Of a DNA stretch of 15,658 bases, positions 1 through 7,011 are shown piece after piece; the first letter of the stretch is position 1; each line of letters opens with the position of its first letter. The position numbers were made by a program, and so were the translations under genes. The notes beneath the pieces are model-generated. The model was not told the DNA's origin and searched no databases. It worked only from the letters and a program-made list of their open reading frames with translations. The DNA comes from Thermoguttaceae bacterium (lineage in GTDB: Bacteria > Planctomycetota > Planctomycetia > Pirellulales > Thermoguttaceae), in NCBI GenBank assembly GCA_017549085.1, contig JAFYVO010000405.1:1-15658 (forward strand). The letters run 5' to 3'.

Positions 1-1
1 C

Positions 2-208
2 ATCCCGGAAGGCGTCGGAACGATCGGAGAAAGCGCGTTCGAGCATTGCTCGGCGCTGACGCAAGTCGTCATCCCGGAAAGCGTCGAAACGATCGGCGAA
101 AGCGCGTTCGCGTATTGCTCGGCGCTGACGCAAGTCGTTATCCCGGCGAGCGTTCGCGAAATCGGCGACTACGCGTTCGAGCGTTGCGACGCGTTGCAAA
201 ACGTCGAC
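2..208 (+). repeat. Three tandem 69-bp units encoding LRR_5 repeats
   Basis: Units begin at 2, 71 and 140, each starting ATCCCGG and each encoding 23 residues. Units 1 and 2 differ at only a few bases by eye, while unit 3 is more diverged. Near-identity at the DNA level suggests recent duplication or gene conversion. The array may continue left of the window. Confidence 0.85.
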
Positions 209-1105
209 GTTTCGCCGGAAAACACGCGCTTTAAGAGCGTCGACGGCGTCCTATTCGACGCGGAAATGAAAACGCTCCTCCTCTATCCCGCCGATAAAGA
301 CGCGACCGTTTATCGCGTTCCGGACGGCGTCGAGACAATCGGCTGCGAAGCGTTCGCCCAGGCTAAGCGGCTCGTCGAAGTTCGCTTGCCGCCAAGCCTT
401 AAACGCGTCGAATACCAAGCCTTTTTCGGTTGCGACGGCTTGACCGAAATCCTTCTCCCGGCGAACCTTGACTGGGTCGACGGTTCCGCGTTCGCCGAAT
501 GTCCGCGTTTTACCCAATTTAACGTCGACCCGGCGCATCCGTTCTTTGAAAGCGTCGACGGCGTTCTTTTCGACGCGCGACTGAAAGCGCTTCGCGCGTT
601 CCCGGGCGGTAAAGACGCGACCGTTTATCGCGTTCCGGACGGCGTCGAGCGCGTCGGTCTCTTCGCGTTCTCGCATGCGACGCGGCTGACGGAAATCCTT
701 TTCCCGGCAACTCTTCGAAACGTCGACGATTTCGCTTTTTCCCACTGTTCCAACTTAACCCGACTCGATTTTCCGTCGGGCCTTCGCCAAATCGCTCGGA
801 CGATCGTCGCCGCCTGCTCGGCCCTTGAAGAAGTTCGTATTCCGGCGAGCGTTAAAAAAATCGACGAAACCGCGTTTTCCGCTTCCTCTTCTCCTTTTGA
901 GTCCCCCGCTTCCAAAGCGTTAACGTTAATCGTCGACGCCGATTCGGAAGCGGAGCGGTTCGCGCGAGCCGCCGGAATCCGGTTCCAAATCGCCGACGCC
1001 CTCGACGACGATCGCGCGCCCCTCCCCCCCGTTCCCCTCGACGACGAACGCGACGTCTATTACGATCCCTACTTCGACGACGGTTTCAACGACGCCAACC
1101 TTTAA
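2..1105 (+). CDS. BspA-like leucine-rich-repeat (LRR_5) protein, 3' part only
   Basis: The frame is open from base 2, so the start lies left of the window and 367 codons are seen before TAA. The product is built of about 23-residue repeats of the type I-P-x-x-V-x-x-I-G-x-x-A-F-x-x-C-x-x-L-x-x-V, the signature of BspA/LRR_5 surface proteins. Two longer inserts of the type SVDGVLFDA...KDATVYRVPDGVE recur 105 residues apart. The repeats end in the motif TLIVDADSEAERFARAAGI, resembling the usual final strand of this family, followed by an acidic tail rich in Asp, Pro and Tyr. Family members are commonly surface-exposed or secreted and mediate binding. The missing N-terminus hides any signal peptide, and no anchor is visible at the C-terminus. 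The target is unknown. The product class is firm; the role is inference. Confidence 0.85.
   Translation: MPEGVGTIGESAFEHCSALTQVVIPESVETIGESAFAYCSALTQVVIPASVREIGDYAFERCDALQNVDVSPENTRFKSVDGVLFDAEMKTLLLYPADKDATVYRVPDGVETIGCEAFAQAKRLVEVRLPPSLKRVEYQAFFGCDGLTEILLPANLDWVDGSAFAECPRFTQFNVDPAHPFFESVDGVLFDARLKALRAFPGGKDATVYRVPDGVERVGLFAFSHATRLTEILFPATLRNVDDFAFSHCSNLTRLDFPSGLRQIARTIVAACSALEEVRIPASVKKIDETAFSASSSPFESPASKALTLIVDADSEAERFARAAGIRFQIADALDDDRAPLPPVPLDDERDVYYDPYFDDGFNDANL
236..649 (+). repeat. Internal 315-bp-spaced duplication within the LRR gene
   Basis: A stretch of roughly 99 bases starting AGCGTCGACGGCGT at 236 recurs at 551. Both copies encode SVDGVLFDA, then a variable middle, then KDATVYRVPDGVE. 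The distance is 315 bases (105 codons), so a block of several LRR units was probably duplicated in frame. The middle of each copy has diverged, while both ends stay nearly identical. Confidence 0.75.
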
Positions 1106-1113
1106 ACGCGCCG

Positions 1114-1200
1114 ACGTTTGCCGTCGACGCCGGTTCGGAAGCGGAACGGTTCGCGCAAGACGCCGGATCCGCTTCTGAATCGAAATTTCGGACGATTAAA
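1114..1200 (+). pseudogene. Out-of-frame remnant of the LRR C-terminal motif
   Basis: Nine bases after the LRR stop, in a different reading frame, the DNA reads FAVDAGSEAERFAQDAGSASES, close to the gene's own C-terminal VDADSEAERFARAAGI. By eye, 1123-1167 matches 932-975 with about four mismatches. There is no start codon with a ribosome site and no upstream repeats in this frame. It looks like a decayed tail of a second copy, or a tandem duplication of the 3' end. Confidence 0.6.
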
Positions 1201-1281
1201 CCGCCGCCGCTTTGCCCAAATCTCCCAACCCGCAAAATCGACGTCCAAACGCGCAAAATTGGTTTTCGCGTCCGCTTTTCC

Positions 1282-1310
1282 TTGACGCCGGGCGCCCGAA
1301 ATGTTACAAT
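1282..1310 (+). promoter_or_regulatory. Sigma-70-type promoter for the HzsA-like gene
   Basis: TTGACG (1282-1287), a 17-base spacer, and TACAAT (1305-1310). It shares the nine bases TTGACGCCG with the promoter at 5952, also at 17-base spacing. Transcription would start near 1317, giving a leader of about 140 bases before the ATG at 1457. Confidence 0.75.
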
Positions 1311-1456
1311 ATCAACAAATTGCGGCGAACTGTCGACGTCAAGCGTTTCGCGCCGCGCCCGTTTTATTGCAACCTTCGCTCTACTCGTCAACCGACGCGG
1401 GCCGCCCCGTTCCGCCTCAAACGGCGTTCGACCTCTCGCGTCCTCGGAGAAACTTT

Positions 1457-4400
1457 ATGCGCCTCCCCGCTTTTTTACTCGCCCTCGTCGTCGGAAGCGC
1501 CGCCGCGACCGGCTTCGCAAACGACGGTAAGACGACCGTTTACCTCGACGACCTCGATTTGAGCGCCGTCGAATGCGGTTACAAAGCCGCCCAAGACGGC
1601 AAAACGGTCGACGGCAATCCGCTGATCGTCGCCGGAAAAACCTTCGAACGCGGCGTCGGCTCGCACTCGCCGGGCCGTCTCGTCGTTCGTCTTCCGAAAA
1701 GCGGCCCGGTTCGTTTTACAACCGAAGTCGGAATCGCCGACGAAACGAACGGCCAGGGCCATATGGAGTTTCTCGCGTTCGTCGACGGTCGCCTCGCTTG
1801 GCGCAGCGGTTTTATGAAGGGGAACGAAGCGGCGAAAGTTTGCGAACTCGACCTGACCGGCAAATCGACGCTCCTTCTCGAACTCGATACCGGCACGGAA
1901 GGTTACGCCCACGACCACGCGGTTTACGGCGACGCCCGGTTCGAAGTCGCGGCGGAGCAAGCCGACGAACTCGAAATCGTTCGCCCGCTCTTCGTCGGCG
2001 CCGACGGTAAAATTTACGACGAAAAAACCGACCCGCAAACGCTCGAAGCGGCGCGCGAATTTCTTTCGCTGACCCAACAAATCGCCGCCGGGCCGACGAG
2101 CGATTACGTCGCCAAGGACGCCCGCGACCCGGCCTCGACGATTCTCAAGACCGACCGCGACCCGCTCGACGTCGCGTTGCGCCGAATCGACCGCCTCGTC
2201 GAAGCGCTCCTCGAAACGCTCGACGAAAAGGAACTCGCCGCCGACGTCGCGACGCTCGCCGACCTCAAAAAACGCGCCGAAGCGACGCCGGTCGAACAAA
2301 AAGCGGAACGCCAAAGCCTTTTCGCGGAAGCGGTTAAGATCCGCCGCTCCGTCGCGCTGAAAAACCCGCTCCTTTCGTTCGACGATATTCTCTTCATCAA
2401 ACGCCACTACAATCCGGAGCCGGAGAAGCAAGGGAACCACATGTGCGACCAGTTCTTCGGTTTCCACGCGCGCCCGGGCGGCGGCCTTTACGTCCTGAAA
2501 AACGCTTTTTCGGAGAAGCCGGAAGTCGTTAACGTCCTCGAAAACGCGGTCGTTTCGAACGGTCGCTTGAAGGGGCGCAAGCTCGACTCGAGTTGGGGCT
2601 TCCTCTCGCCGCACTTGACTTACGACGGCAAAACGATTTACTTCGCCGCCGCCGACGCGTCGTCGGAGCGCCATTCTTACGTTTGGACGGAAGACAACTG
2701 TTACCACCTTTTCCGCGTCAACATCGACGGAACCGACCTCGTTCAACTGACCGACGGCCCTTGGAACGACTTCGATCCTTACCTTATGCCGAACGGTCGA
2801 ATCGTCTTTATCTCGGAACGTCGCGGCGGTTACGGTCGCTGCCACGCGCGCCCTTGCCCGAGTTACACGCTCCACTCGATGAACCCGGACGGAAGCGATA
2901 TCGTTGCGCTTAGCGTTCACGAAACGAACGAATGGGCGCCGACCGTCGACGCCAACGGGATGATCGTTTACACTCGTTGGGATTACGTCGACCGCGGGTT
3001 CAACCAAGCGCACCATCCTTGGGTTACGTTCCCGGACGGTCGCGACGCTCGCGCGATTCAGGGGAATTACTCCGAAAACGAACGCTCGCGCCCGCACTTT
3101 GAAACGACGCTGAACCAAGTTCCCGACTCCGTCCTCTTCTCCGCGACGGCGTCCGGGCACCACACGCAACACTTCGGTTCCGTTATCCTTATCGACCCGA
3201 CCGCCGAAGACGACGAAAACGGCGGCGACCCGATGGGCCCGATTCAACGAATCACGCCGGAACAGCTCTTCCCGGAAGCGGAGATCGGCGCTCACGGCCC
3301 GCCGCACAACTTCGGCCAACCTTACCCGCTCAGCGAAGACTTCTTCCTCGTCGTTTACGACGCGTTCAGCGGTTCGGCCAAGGGGGAAGAAAACAAATAC
3401 GGGCTTTACCTCCTCGACGCGTTCGGGAACAAGGTTCTCCTGCACCGCGACGAAAAAATCAGCTGCCAATGGCCGCGAGCGGTCGAGACGCGCCCGGTTC
3501 CGCCGGTCGTTCCGCACCAAACGCTCGTCGGGATTCCGGAAGCGCAAAAAGACCGTTTCGAGATTCCGGCGGAACTCCCCAAGACCGCGACCGTCGGCGT
3601 CGTCGACGTGTACAAGACCAACCGCCCGTTCCCGGAAGGGACGAAAATTAAGGAGTTGCGCGTCGTTCAAGTTCTCCCGAAAACGACGGTGAACGCGAAC
3701 TGGCCTTGGATCGGTTACGCCGGCGAAAACGGCGCCCGCAAGGTTCTCGGCACGGTTCCGGTCGAGGAAGACGGGAGCGCGCGTTTCGAAGCGCCGACCG
3801 GCGTCCCGTTCTACTTCCAAGCGTTGGACGAAAACGGCGTCGCGGTTCAAACGATGCGGAGCGCCGCTTACGTTCATCCGGGCGAAACGCTGACCTGCCT
3901 CGGTTGTCACGAAGGGCGGCACAATACCGCGCAAAACGCCGACGTCGCCGCGCCCCTTGCGTTCCAACGGGAGCCGTCGCAAATCAAGCCGGACGTTCCC
4001 GGTTCGAACCCGTTCAATTTCCCGCGTTTGGTGCAGCCGATTCTCGACCGTCATTGCGTCGACTGCCACGCCGAAAAGGCGAAAACCGGCGAAACGTTCG
4101 AACTCGGTCGCGGCCCGGAAGGCCAATACTTTACGACGTCGTACTTTAACCTGCGTCCTTACGTTTACGTCGCCGGAAACGGAAACAACGCCCCGAGCGC
4201 CCCGATGAAAGAGCAACCGTCGCACGGCGGCGCTTGGAACAGCTTCGCTCCGGCGCGCACCTTCCCGGGCCAATTCGGCGCCAACCGTTCGCGACTTTGG
4301 CAAGTTCTGCAAGAGGGCCATCACGACGTGCAACTTTCCGACGAGGAAAAACACGCGCTCGCCCTTTGGATGGACAACAACTGCGACTTCTTCGGCGCTT

Positions 4401-4462
4401 ACGAACTGGAAACGCTCGACGCGCAACGTCGCGGCGAAGTCGTCGTTCCGACGCTCGAATGA
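1457..4462 (+). CDS. Secreted NPCBM-domain / hydrazine-synthase-alpha-like di-heme cytochrome c protein
   Basis: 1001 residues. The start is the ATG at 1457, with GGAGAAAC just upstream and a clear signal peptide (MRLPAFLLALVVGSAAATGFA, cut near residue 21); the frame is open further upstream but lacks both. Residues about 28-165 form an NPCBM-type carbohydrate-binding domain (KTFERGVGSHSPGRL, ending YGDARFEV). A charged helical linker runs to about 320. Residues about 325-700 form a TolB/HzsA-like beta-propeller region (GNHMCDQFFGFHARPGG; LTDGPWNDFDPYLMPNGRIVF). Two c-type heme motifs follow, CLGCH (814-818) and CVDCH (867-871). This layout matches HzsA-related proteins seen in many non-anammox planctomycetes. 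Export with covalent heme suggests periplasmic redox or binding chemistry. Hydrazine synthesis is not implied, because no HzsB/C partner is nearby. Codon use is very selective (no TTA, CTA or TCA over about 980 codons), hinting at strong expression. Confidence 0.88.
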   Translation: MRLPAFLLALVVGSAAATGFANDGKTTVYLDDLDLSAVECGYKAAQDGKTVDGNPLIVAGKTFERGVGSHSPGRLVVRLPKSGPVRFTTEVGIADETNGQGHMEFLAFVDGRLAWRSGFMKGNEAAKVCELDLTGKSTLLLELDTGTEGYAHDHAVYGDARFEVAAEQADELEIVRPLFVGADGKIYDEKTDPQTLEAAREFLSLTQQIAAGPTSDYVAKDARDPASTILKTDRDPLDVALRRIDRLVEALLETLDEKELAADVATLADLKKRAEATPVEQKAERQSLFAEAVKIRRSVALKNPLLSFDDILFIKRHYNPEPEKQGNHMCDQFFGFHARPGGGLYVLKNAFSEKPEVVNVLENAVVSNGRLKGRKLDSSWGFLSPHLTYDGKTIYFAAADASSERHSYVWTEDNCYHLFRVNIDGTDLVQLTDGPWNDFDPYLMPNGRIVFISERRGGYGRCHARPCPSYTLHSMNPDGSDIVALSVHETNEWAPTVDANGMIVYTRWDYVDRGFNQAHHPWVTFPDGRDARAIQGNYSENERSRPHFETTLNQVPDSVLFSATASGHHTQHFGSVILIDPTAEDDENGGDPMGPIQRITPEQLFPEAEIGAHGPPHNFGQPYPLSEDFFLVVYDAFSGSAKGEENKYGLYLLDAFGNKVLLHRDEKISCQWPRAVETRPVPPVVPHQTLVGIPEAQKDRFEIPAELPKTATVGVVDVYKTNRPFPEGTKIKELRVVQVLPKTTVNANWPWIGYAGENGARKVLGTVPVEEDGSARFEAPTGVPFYFQALDENGVAVQTMRSAAYVHPGETLTCLGCHEGRHNTAQNADVAAPLAFQREPSQIKPDVPGSNPFNFPRLVQPILDRHCVDCHAEKAKTGETFELGRGPEGQYFTTSYFNLRPYVYVAGNGNNAPSAPMKEQPSHGGAWNSFAPARTFPGQFGANRSRLWQVLQEGHHDVQLSDEEKHALALWMDNNCDFFGAYELETLDAQRRGEVVVPTLE

Positions 4463-4503
4463 CGGGCGTTTCGGTTAACCGCCGTTAAAAACGTTAAAAA
4501 CCG

Positions 4504-4536
4504 CGTCGGAGCGGGCGTTTTCCGCTCCGACGTTTT
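4504..4536 (+). terminator. Rho-independent terminator after the HzsA-like gene
   Basis: A perfect 11-bp stem (4504-4514 with 4522-4532), a 7-base loop, and TTTT right after the stem followed by a C/T-rich tract. It lies 41 bases past the TGA and separates this gene from the SMP-30-like gene. Two tandem copies of CGTTAAAAA (4483-4500) sit just before it. Confidence 0.85.
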
Positions 4537-4634
4537 CCCCTTTTATTTTTCCCTTGAAACGTTTTTTCGCTTTTATTTTCCGGCGTTTTCGTTCGCGGAA
4601 ACGTCGGCGCGACAACCTTTAAGAGGATTCAACG

Positions 4635-5852
4635 ATGAAAATTTCGAAAACGACTCTCGCTCTTTCGACGAGCGTTCTTCTTTGCGGCGCCCTCGCGACG
4701 GCCGCCGAACCGAAAACGACCCTCTTCTCCGACCTCGGCGCCGCCAACTACACGCCGGACGGAATGACGGTCGCCGATTTCGACCCGAGCGTTCTTTACC
4801 TGAACGTCCCGAACTTCGGTCGGATGGACGCCGACATGAAGAAAGCCGACTCGACGCAGGGCGGTTACCTCGTCGCCGTCGCGCAAGACGGGTCCTTTAA
4901 GAAGGTTCTCGACTATCCGATCCTCGAATCGACCGGCCAATGCGGCCCGATGGGGCTCGACTTCGGCCCGGACGGCGACCTTTACGTCTGCGACAACCAA
5001 TATTTCCATTCTAAAGACTTCCAATCCCGCATTTTGCGCGTCGTTTTCAAAGACGGCAAGCCGACCGGCGAAGTGCAAACGGTCGTCGAAGGGTGCAAGC
5101 TCGCGAACGGGATCGTTTGGAGCGGCGACAAAATGTTCTACACCGACTCCTGCTTCGACCTCGAAGACGGGACGAACGGGAATATCGGTTCCGGCGGCCT
5201 CTTTATGATCGACGCTAAAGAAGCGACGAAAGCGGGCCGCGACGGCGCCGCGCCGATCAAAGTTTCGGCGACTCCGGACGATCCGCGTTGCTTGGCGGCG
5301 CCGAAAGTCGTCAAACTCGGTCGCGGCGACAATACCGGCGCGGACGGTCTCGCGGTCGACAAAAACGGCGTCGTTTGGTTCGGCAACTTCGGCAACGGCT
5401 TCGTTTACGCCGTTTACCCGAACGCCGACGGCTCTTATCCGCGCGGCGAAGAAGTCGTCGTTTTCGACGCGACGAAGCAAACCGCCGTCGATTTCGACGC
5501 GTTCAAAGGCGTTCGTCTCGAATGCTGCGACGGAATGCTTTACGACGCCGAAGCCGACCGCGTTCTGATCAACGACTCTTGCAACAACGCCGTTTGGGCG
5601 TTCGCGCCGGTCGCCAAGGGGCAAAAAATCGCGCCGCAAATCGTTTTGCTCAACGGCGACAACGACGGGATGGACGGTCTTCTCGACCAACCTTGCGAAG
5701 CCTGCCGTTTCGGCGATAAGATGGTTTTCGCCAACTTCGACTGGCCGTTCCCGGGCCTGAAAAACAGCAAGGTCGACCCGCCGGGGACGCTCTCCGCGAT
5801 CGATTACGCCGTCCTGAAAGAGCAATATAAAAAGGCCGACGCGAAAAAATAA
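4635..5852 (+). CDS. Secreted SMP-30/gluconolactonase/LRE-family beta-propeller protein
   Basis: 405 residues. The ATG at 4635 has AAGAGGA seven bases upstream and begins a signal peptide (MKISKTTLALSTSVLLCGALATAA, cut near residue 24). The body shows SMP-30-like blades: PMGLDFGPDGDLYVCDNQ (105-122), LANGIVWSGDKMFYTDS (156-172), GADGLAVDKNGVVWFGNFGNG (235-255) and a C-terminal blade with NDSCNNAVW. Asn158 and Asp237 fall where SMP-30 enzymes place divalent-metal ligands. The family hydrolyses sugar lactones or related esters. This protein is longer than the usual roughly 300 residues and is exported, so the substrate cannot be named. Terminators on both sides suggest its own transcription unit, but I found no convincing promoter in the 98 bases after the upstream terminator. 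Confidence 0.82.
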   Translation: MKISKTTLALSTSVLLCGALATAAEPKTTLFSDLGAANYTPDGMTVADFDPSVLYLNVPNFGRMDADMKKADSTQGGYLVAVAQDGSFKKVLDYPILESTGQCGPMGLDFGPDGDLYVCDNQYFHSKDFQSRILRVVFKDGKPTGEVQTVVEGCKLANGIVWSGDKMFYTDSCFDLEDGTNGNIGSGGLFMIDAKEATKAGRDGAAPIKVSATPDDPRCLAAPKVVKLGRGDNTGADGLAVDKNGVVWFGNFGNGFVYAVYPNADGSYPRGEEVVVFDATKQTAVDFDAFKGVRLECCDGMLYDAEADRVLINDSCNNAVWAFAPVAKGQKIAPQIVLLNGDNDGMDGLLDQPCEACRFGDKMVFANFDWPFPGLKNSKVDPPGTLSAIDYAVLKEQYKKADAKK

Positions 5853-5886
5853 TCGCCGTTTAACCGTTTTTCAGCGTTAAATTTAG

Positions 5887-5930
5887 CGCGCCGACGTTTC
5901 CTTTGCGAAGGGCCGGCGCGTTTTGTTTTT
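5887..5930 (+). terminator. Likely terminator after the SMP-30-like gene
   Basis: CGCGCCG (5887-5893) pairs with CGGCGCG (5914-5920), followed by TTTTGTTTTT. The enclosed 20 bases contain a second small hairpin, CCTT-TGCG-AAGG. It starts 34 bases past the TAA. Confidence 0.72.
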
Positions 5931-5951
5931 GACGTTTTTAGTCGAAAAAAT

Positions 5952-5980
5952 TTGACGCCGCCCTCGCGCCGCGATATAAT
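5952..5980 (+). promoter_or_regulatory. Near-perfect sigma-70-type promoter for the alpha/beta hydrolase
   Basis: TTGACG (5952-5957), a 17-base spacer, and TATAAT (5975-5980), preceded by an A-rich stretch that could act as an UP element. The expected start is near 5987, giving a leader of about 76 bases. The -35 region and the three bases after it (TTGACGCCG) are identical to those at 1282. Confidence 0.85.
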
Positions 5981-6062
5981 AAGCGAGTTCCGTTCGCCGG
6001 GCTCGCTTTTTTGCGTTCGCCGCGCCCGTTTTCCCGTTCGTCCTCGTTACGAAAGCGCTTTT

Positions 6063-6923
6063 ATGAACCGCAAACAATTTTTTACGTCGTTAATCTTCGC
6101 CGCGTTGACCGCCGCGACCGCCCTCTGCTCGACGCCGCAAACCTCCGCGCAAGACGCAAGCGCCGCGCCGGTTTCGACCTTTCCCGGCCAAGTCGGCCAG
6201 TGGAACGGCTTCCAATGCAACGACTTCCAATTCCAAGGGCGCGCCGCGAAGCTCGTCTTCCCGAAAGAAGCGGCGCCCGGCAAGCCTTGGATTTGGCGCG
6301 CTCGCTTTTTCGGACACGAACCGCAGTTTGACGTCGCGATGTTAACCCGCGGTTACGCCGTCGCTTACGTCGACTCCGCGCCGCTGATGGGGTCGCCGAA
6401 ATCGGTCGCGCTTTGGCAAGATTTCTACCTTTATTTGACGAAAGAGTTTGGTTTCGCCAAAAAAACGAACCTCGAAGGGATGAGCCGCGGCGGCCTTTAC
6501 ACCGTCAACTGGGCGATGGTTTATCCGGAGCAGGTCGCGACGATTTACATCGACAACCCGGTTCTCGACTTCAAAAGTTGGCCCGGCGGTTACGGGAACG
6601 GCAAGCGCAGCGACGGCGACTGGAACTCCGTCCTGCAAAGTTACGAGCTGACGCAAGAAGAAGCGATGCGTTACGCGCTCAACCCGATCGACAACGCCGA
6701 CGGCCAAAAGAAGATGGCGGCGGCTCGCGTCGGCGTCTTCCTTGTTTGCGGCGACTCCGACCGCGTCGTTCCGTTCCCGGAAAACGCGAAACTCTTCAAA
6801 GAGCGTTACGAAGCGGTCGGCGGCCCGGTCGAGTTGATCCTCAAACCGGGGAACGACCATCACCCGCACTCGCTGAAAGACCCGACGCCGATCGTCGAGT
6901 TCGTCGAGAAATTCAACAAATAA
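6063..6923 (+). CDS. Secreted alpha/beta-hydrolase (esterase/peptidase-like)
   Basis: 286 residues from the ATG at 6063. The open frame reaches back into the promoter, so earlier starts are excluded. The ribosome site is weak (ACGAAAG). The N-terminus MNRKQFFTSLIFAALTAATALC...TSAQ is a signal peptide. A typical hydrolase triad is visible: nucleophile elbow G-M-S-R-G-G with Ser141, an Asp in CGDSDRVVP (Asp231 or Asp233), and His in GNDHHPHSL (His266, 267 or 269). The fold suggests cleavage of an ester or peptide bond outside the cytoplasm. The substrate is unknown; it resembles prolyl-oligopeptidase-type hydrolases often annotated in planctomycetes and Bacteroidetes. It has its own promoter and ends at a two-way terminator. 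Confidence 0.82.
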   Translation: MNRKQFFTSLIFAALTAATALCSTPQTSAQDASAAPVSTFPGQVGQWNGFQCNDFQFQGRAAKLVFPKEAAPGKPWIWRARFFGHEPQFDVAMLTRGYAVAYVDSAPLMGSPKSVALWQDFYLYLTKEFGFAKKTNLEGMSRGGLYTVNWAMVYPEQVATIYIDNPVLDFKSWPGGYGNGKRSDGDWNSVLQSYELTQEEAMRYALNPIDNADGQKKMAAARVGVFLVCGDSDRVVPFPENAKLFKERYEAVGGPVELILKPGNDHHPHSLKDPTPIVEFVEKFNK

Positions 6924-6947
6924 CGCGCTCTTCCTAAATTAACGCTC

Positions 6948-6986
6948 AAAAAACGCGACGGCTCGCTCGAAACCGTCGCGTTTTTT
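6948..6986. terminator. Bidirectional terminator between convergent genes
   Basis: A perfect 14-bp inverted repeat: AAAAAACGCGACGG (6948-6961) and its complement (6973-6986) around an 11-base loop. A-tract and T-tract at the two ends give a U-tract on both strands. It serves the hydrolase (plus strand) and the YmdB-like gene (minus strand). Confidence 0.92.
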
Positions 6987-7011
6987 ACTTATTTCGCCTA
7001 TTTTCTCGCCA

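Larger units (their letters stand above)
1106..1456 (+). other. Intergenic region between the LRR gene and the HzsA-like gene
   Basis: 351 bases without an intact gene. The left part holds the LRR-tail remnant (1114-1200). The middle holds a consensus promoter (1282-1310). The right part, about 140 bases, is the inferred 5' leader of the next gene, ending in the ribosome site GGAG at 1445-1448. I see no convincing terminator for the LRR gene and no riboswitch I recognise. Confidence 0.6.

Noticed and set aside
1475..4426. A 983-codon open frame on the minus strand opposite the HzsA-like gene
   Set aside because: It is codon-aligned with the sense gene and exists because TTA, CTA and TCA are not used there. 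The translation is low-complexity Arg/Val/Phe-rich, with no domain.
1457..4462. Hydrazine synthase / anammox metabolism
   Set aside because: Only an HzsA-like fusion is present; there is no HzsB/C, hydrazine dehydrogenase or other anammox gene, and such HzsA relatives are widespread in planctomycetes.
4554..4579. A promoter for the SMP-30-like gene (TTGAAA with TATTTT)
   Set aside because: The spacing is only about 14 bases, and the region is simple A/T-rich sequence downstream of a terminator.
4629..5825. A 398-codon minus-strand open frame opposite the SMP-30-like gene
   Set aside because: Same codon-aligned shadow effect; the sense strand has a signal peptide, ribosome site and family motifs.
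5981..6012. A hairpin plus T-tract right after the hydrolase promoter (AAGCGAG with CTCGCTT, then TTTT), as an attenuator
   Set aside because: The expected transcription start (about 5987) falls at the end of the left arm, so most of that arm would not be in the RNA.
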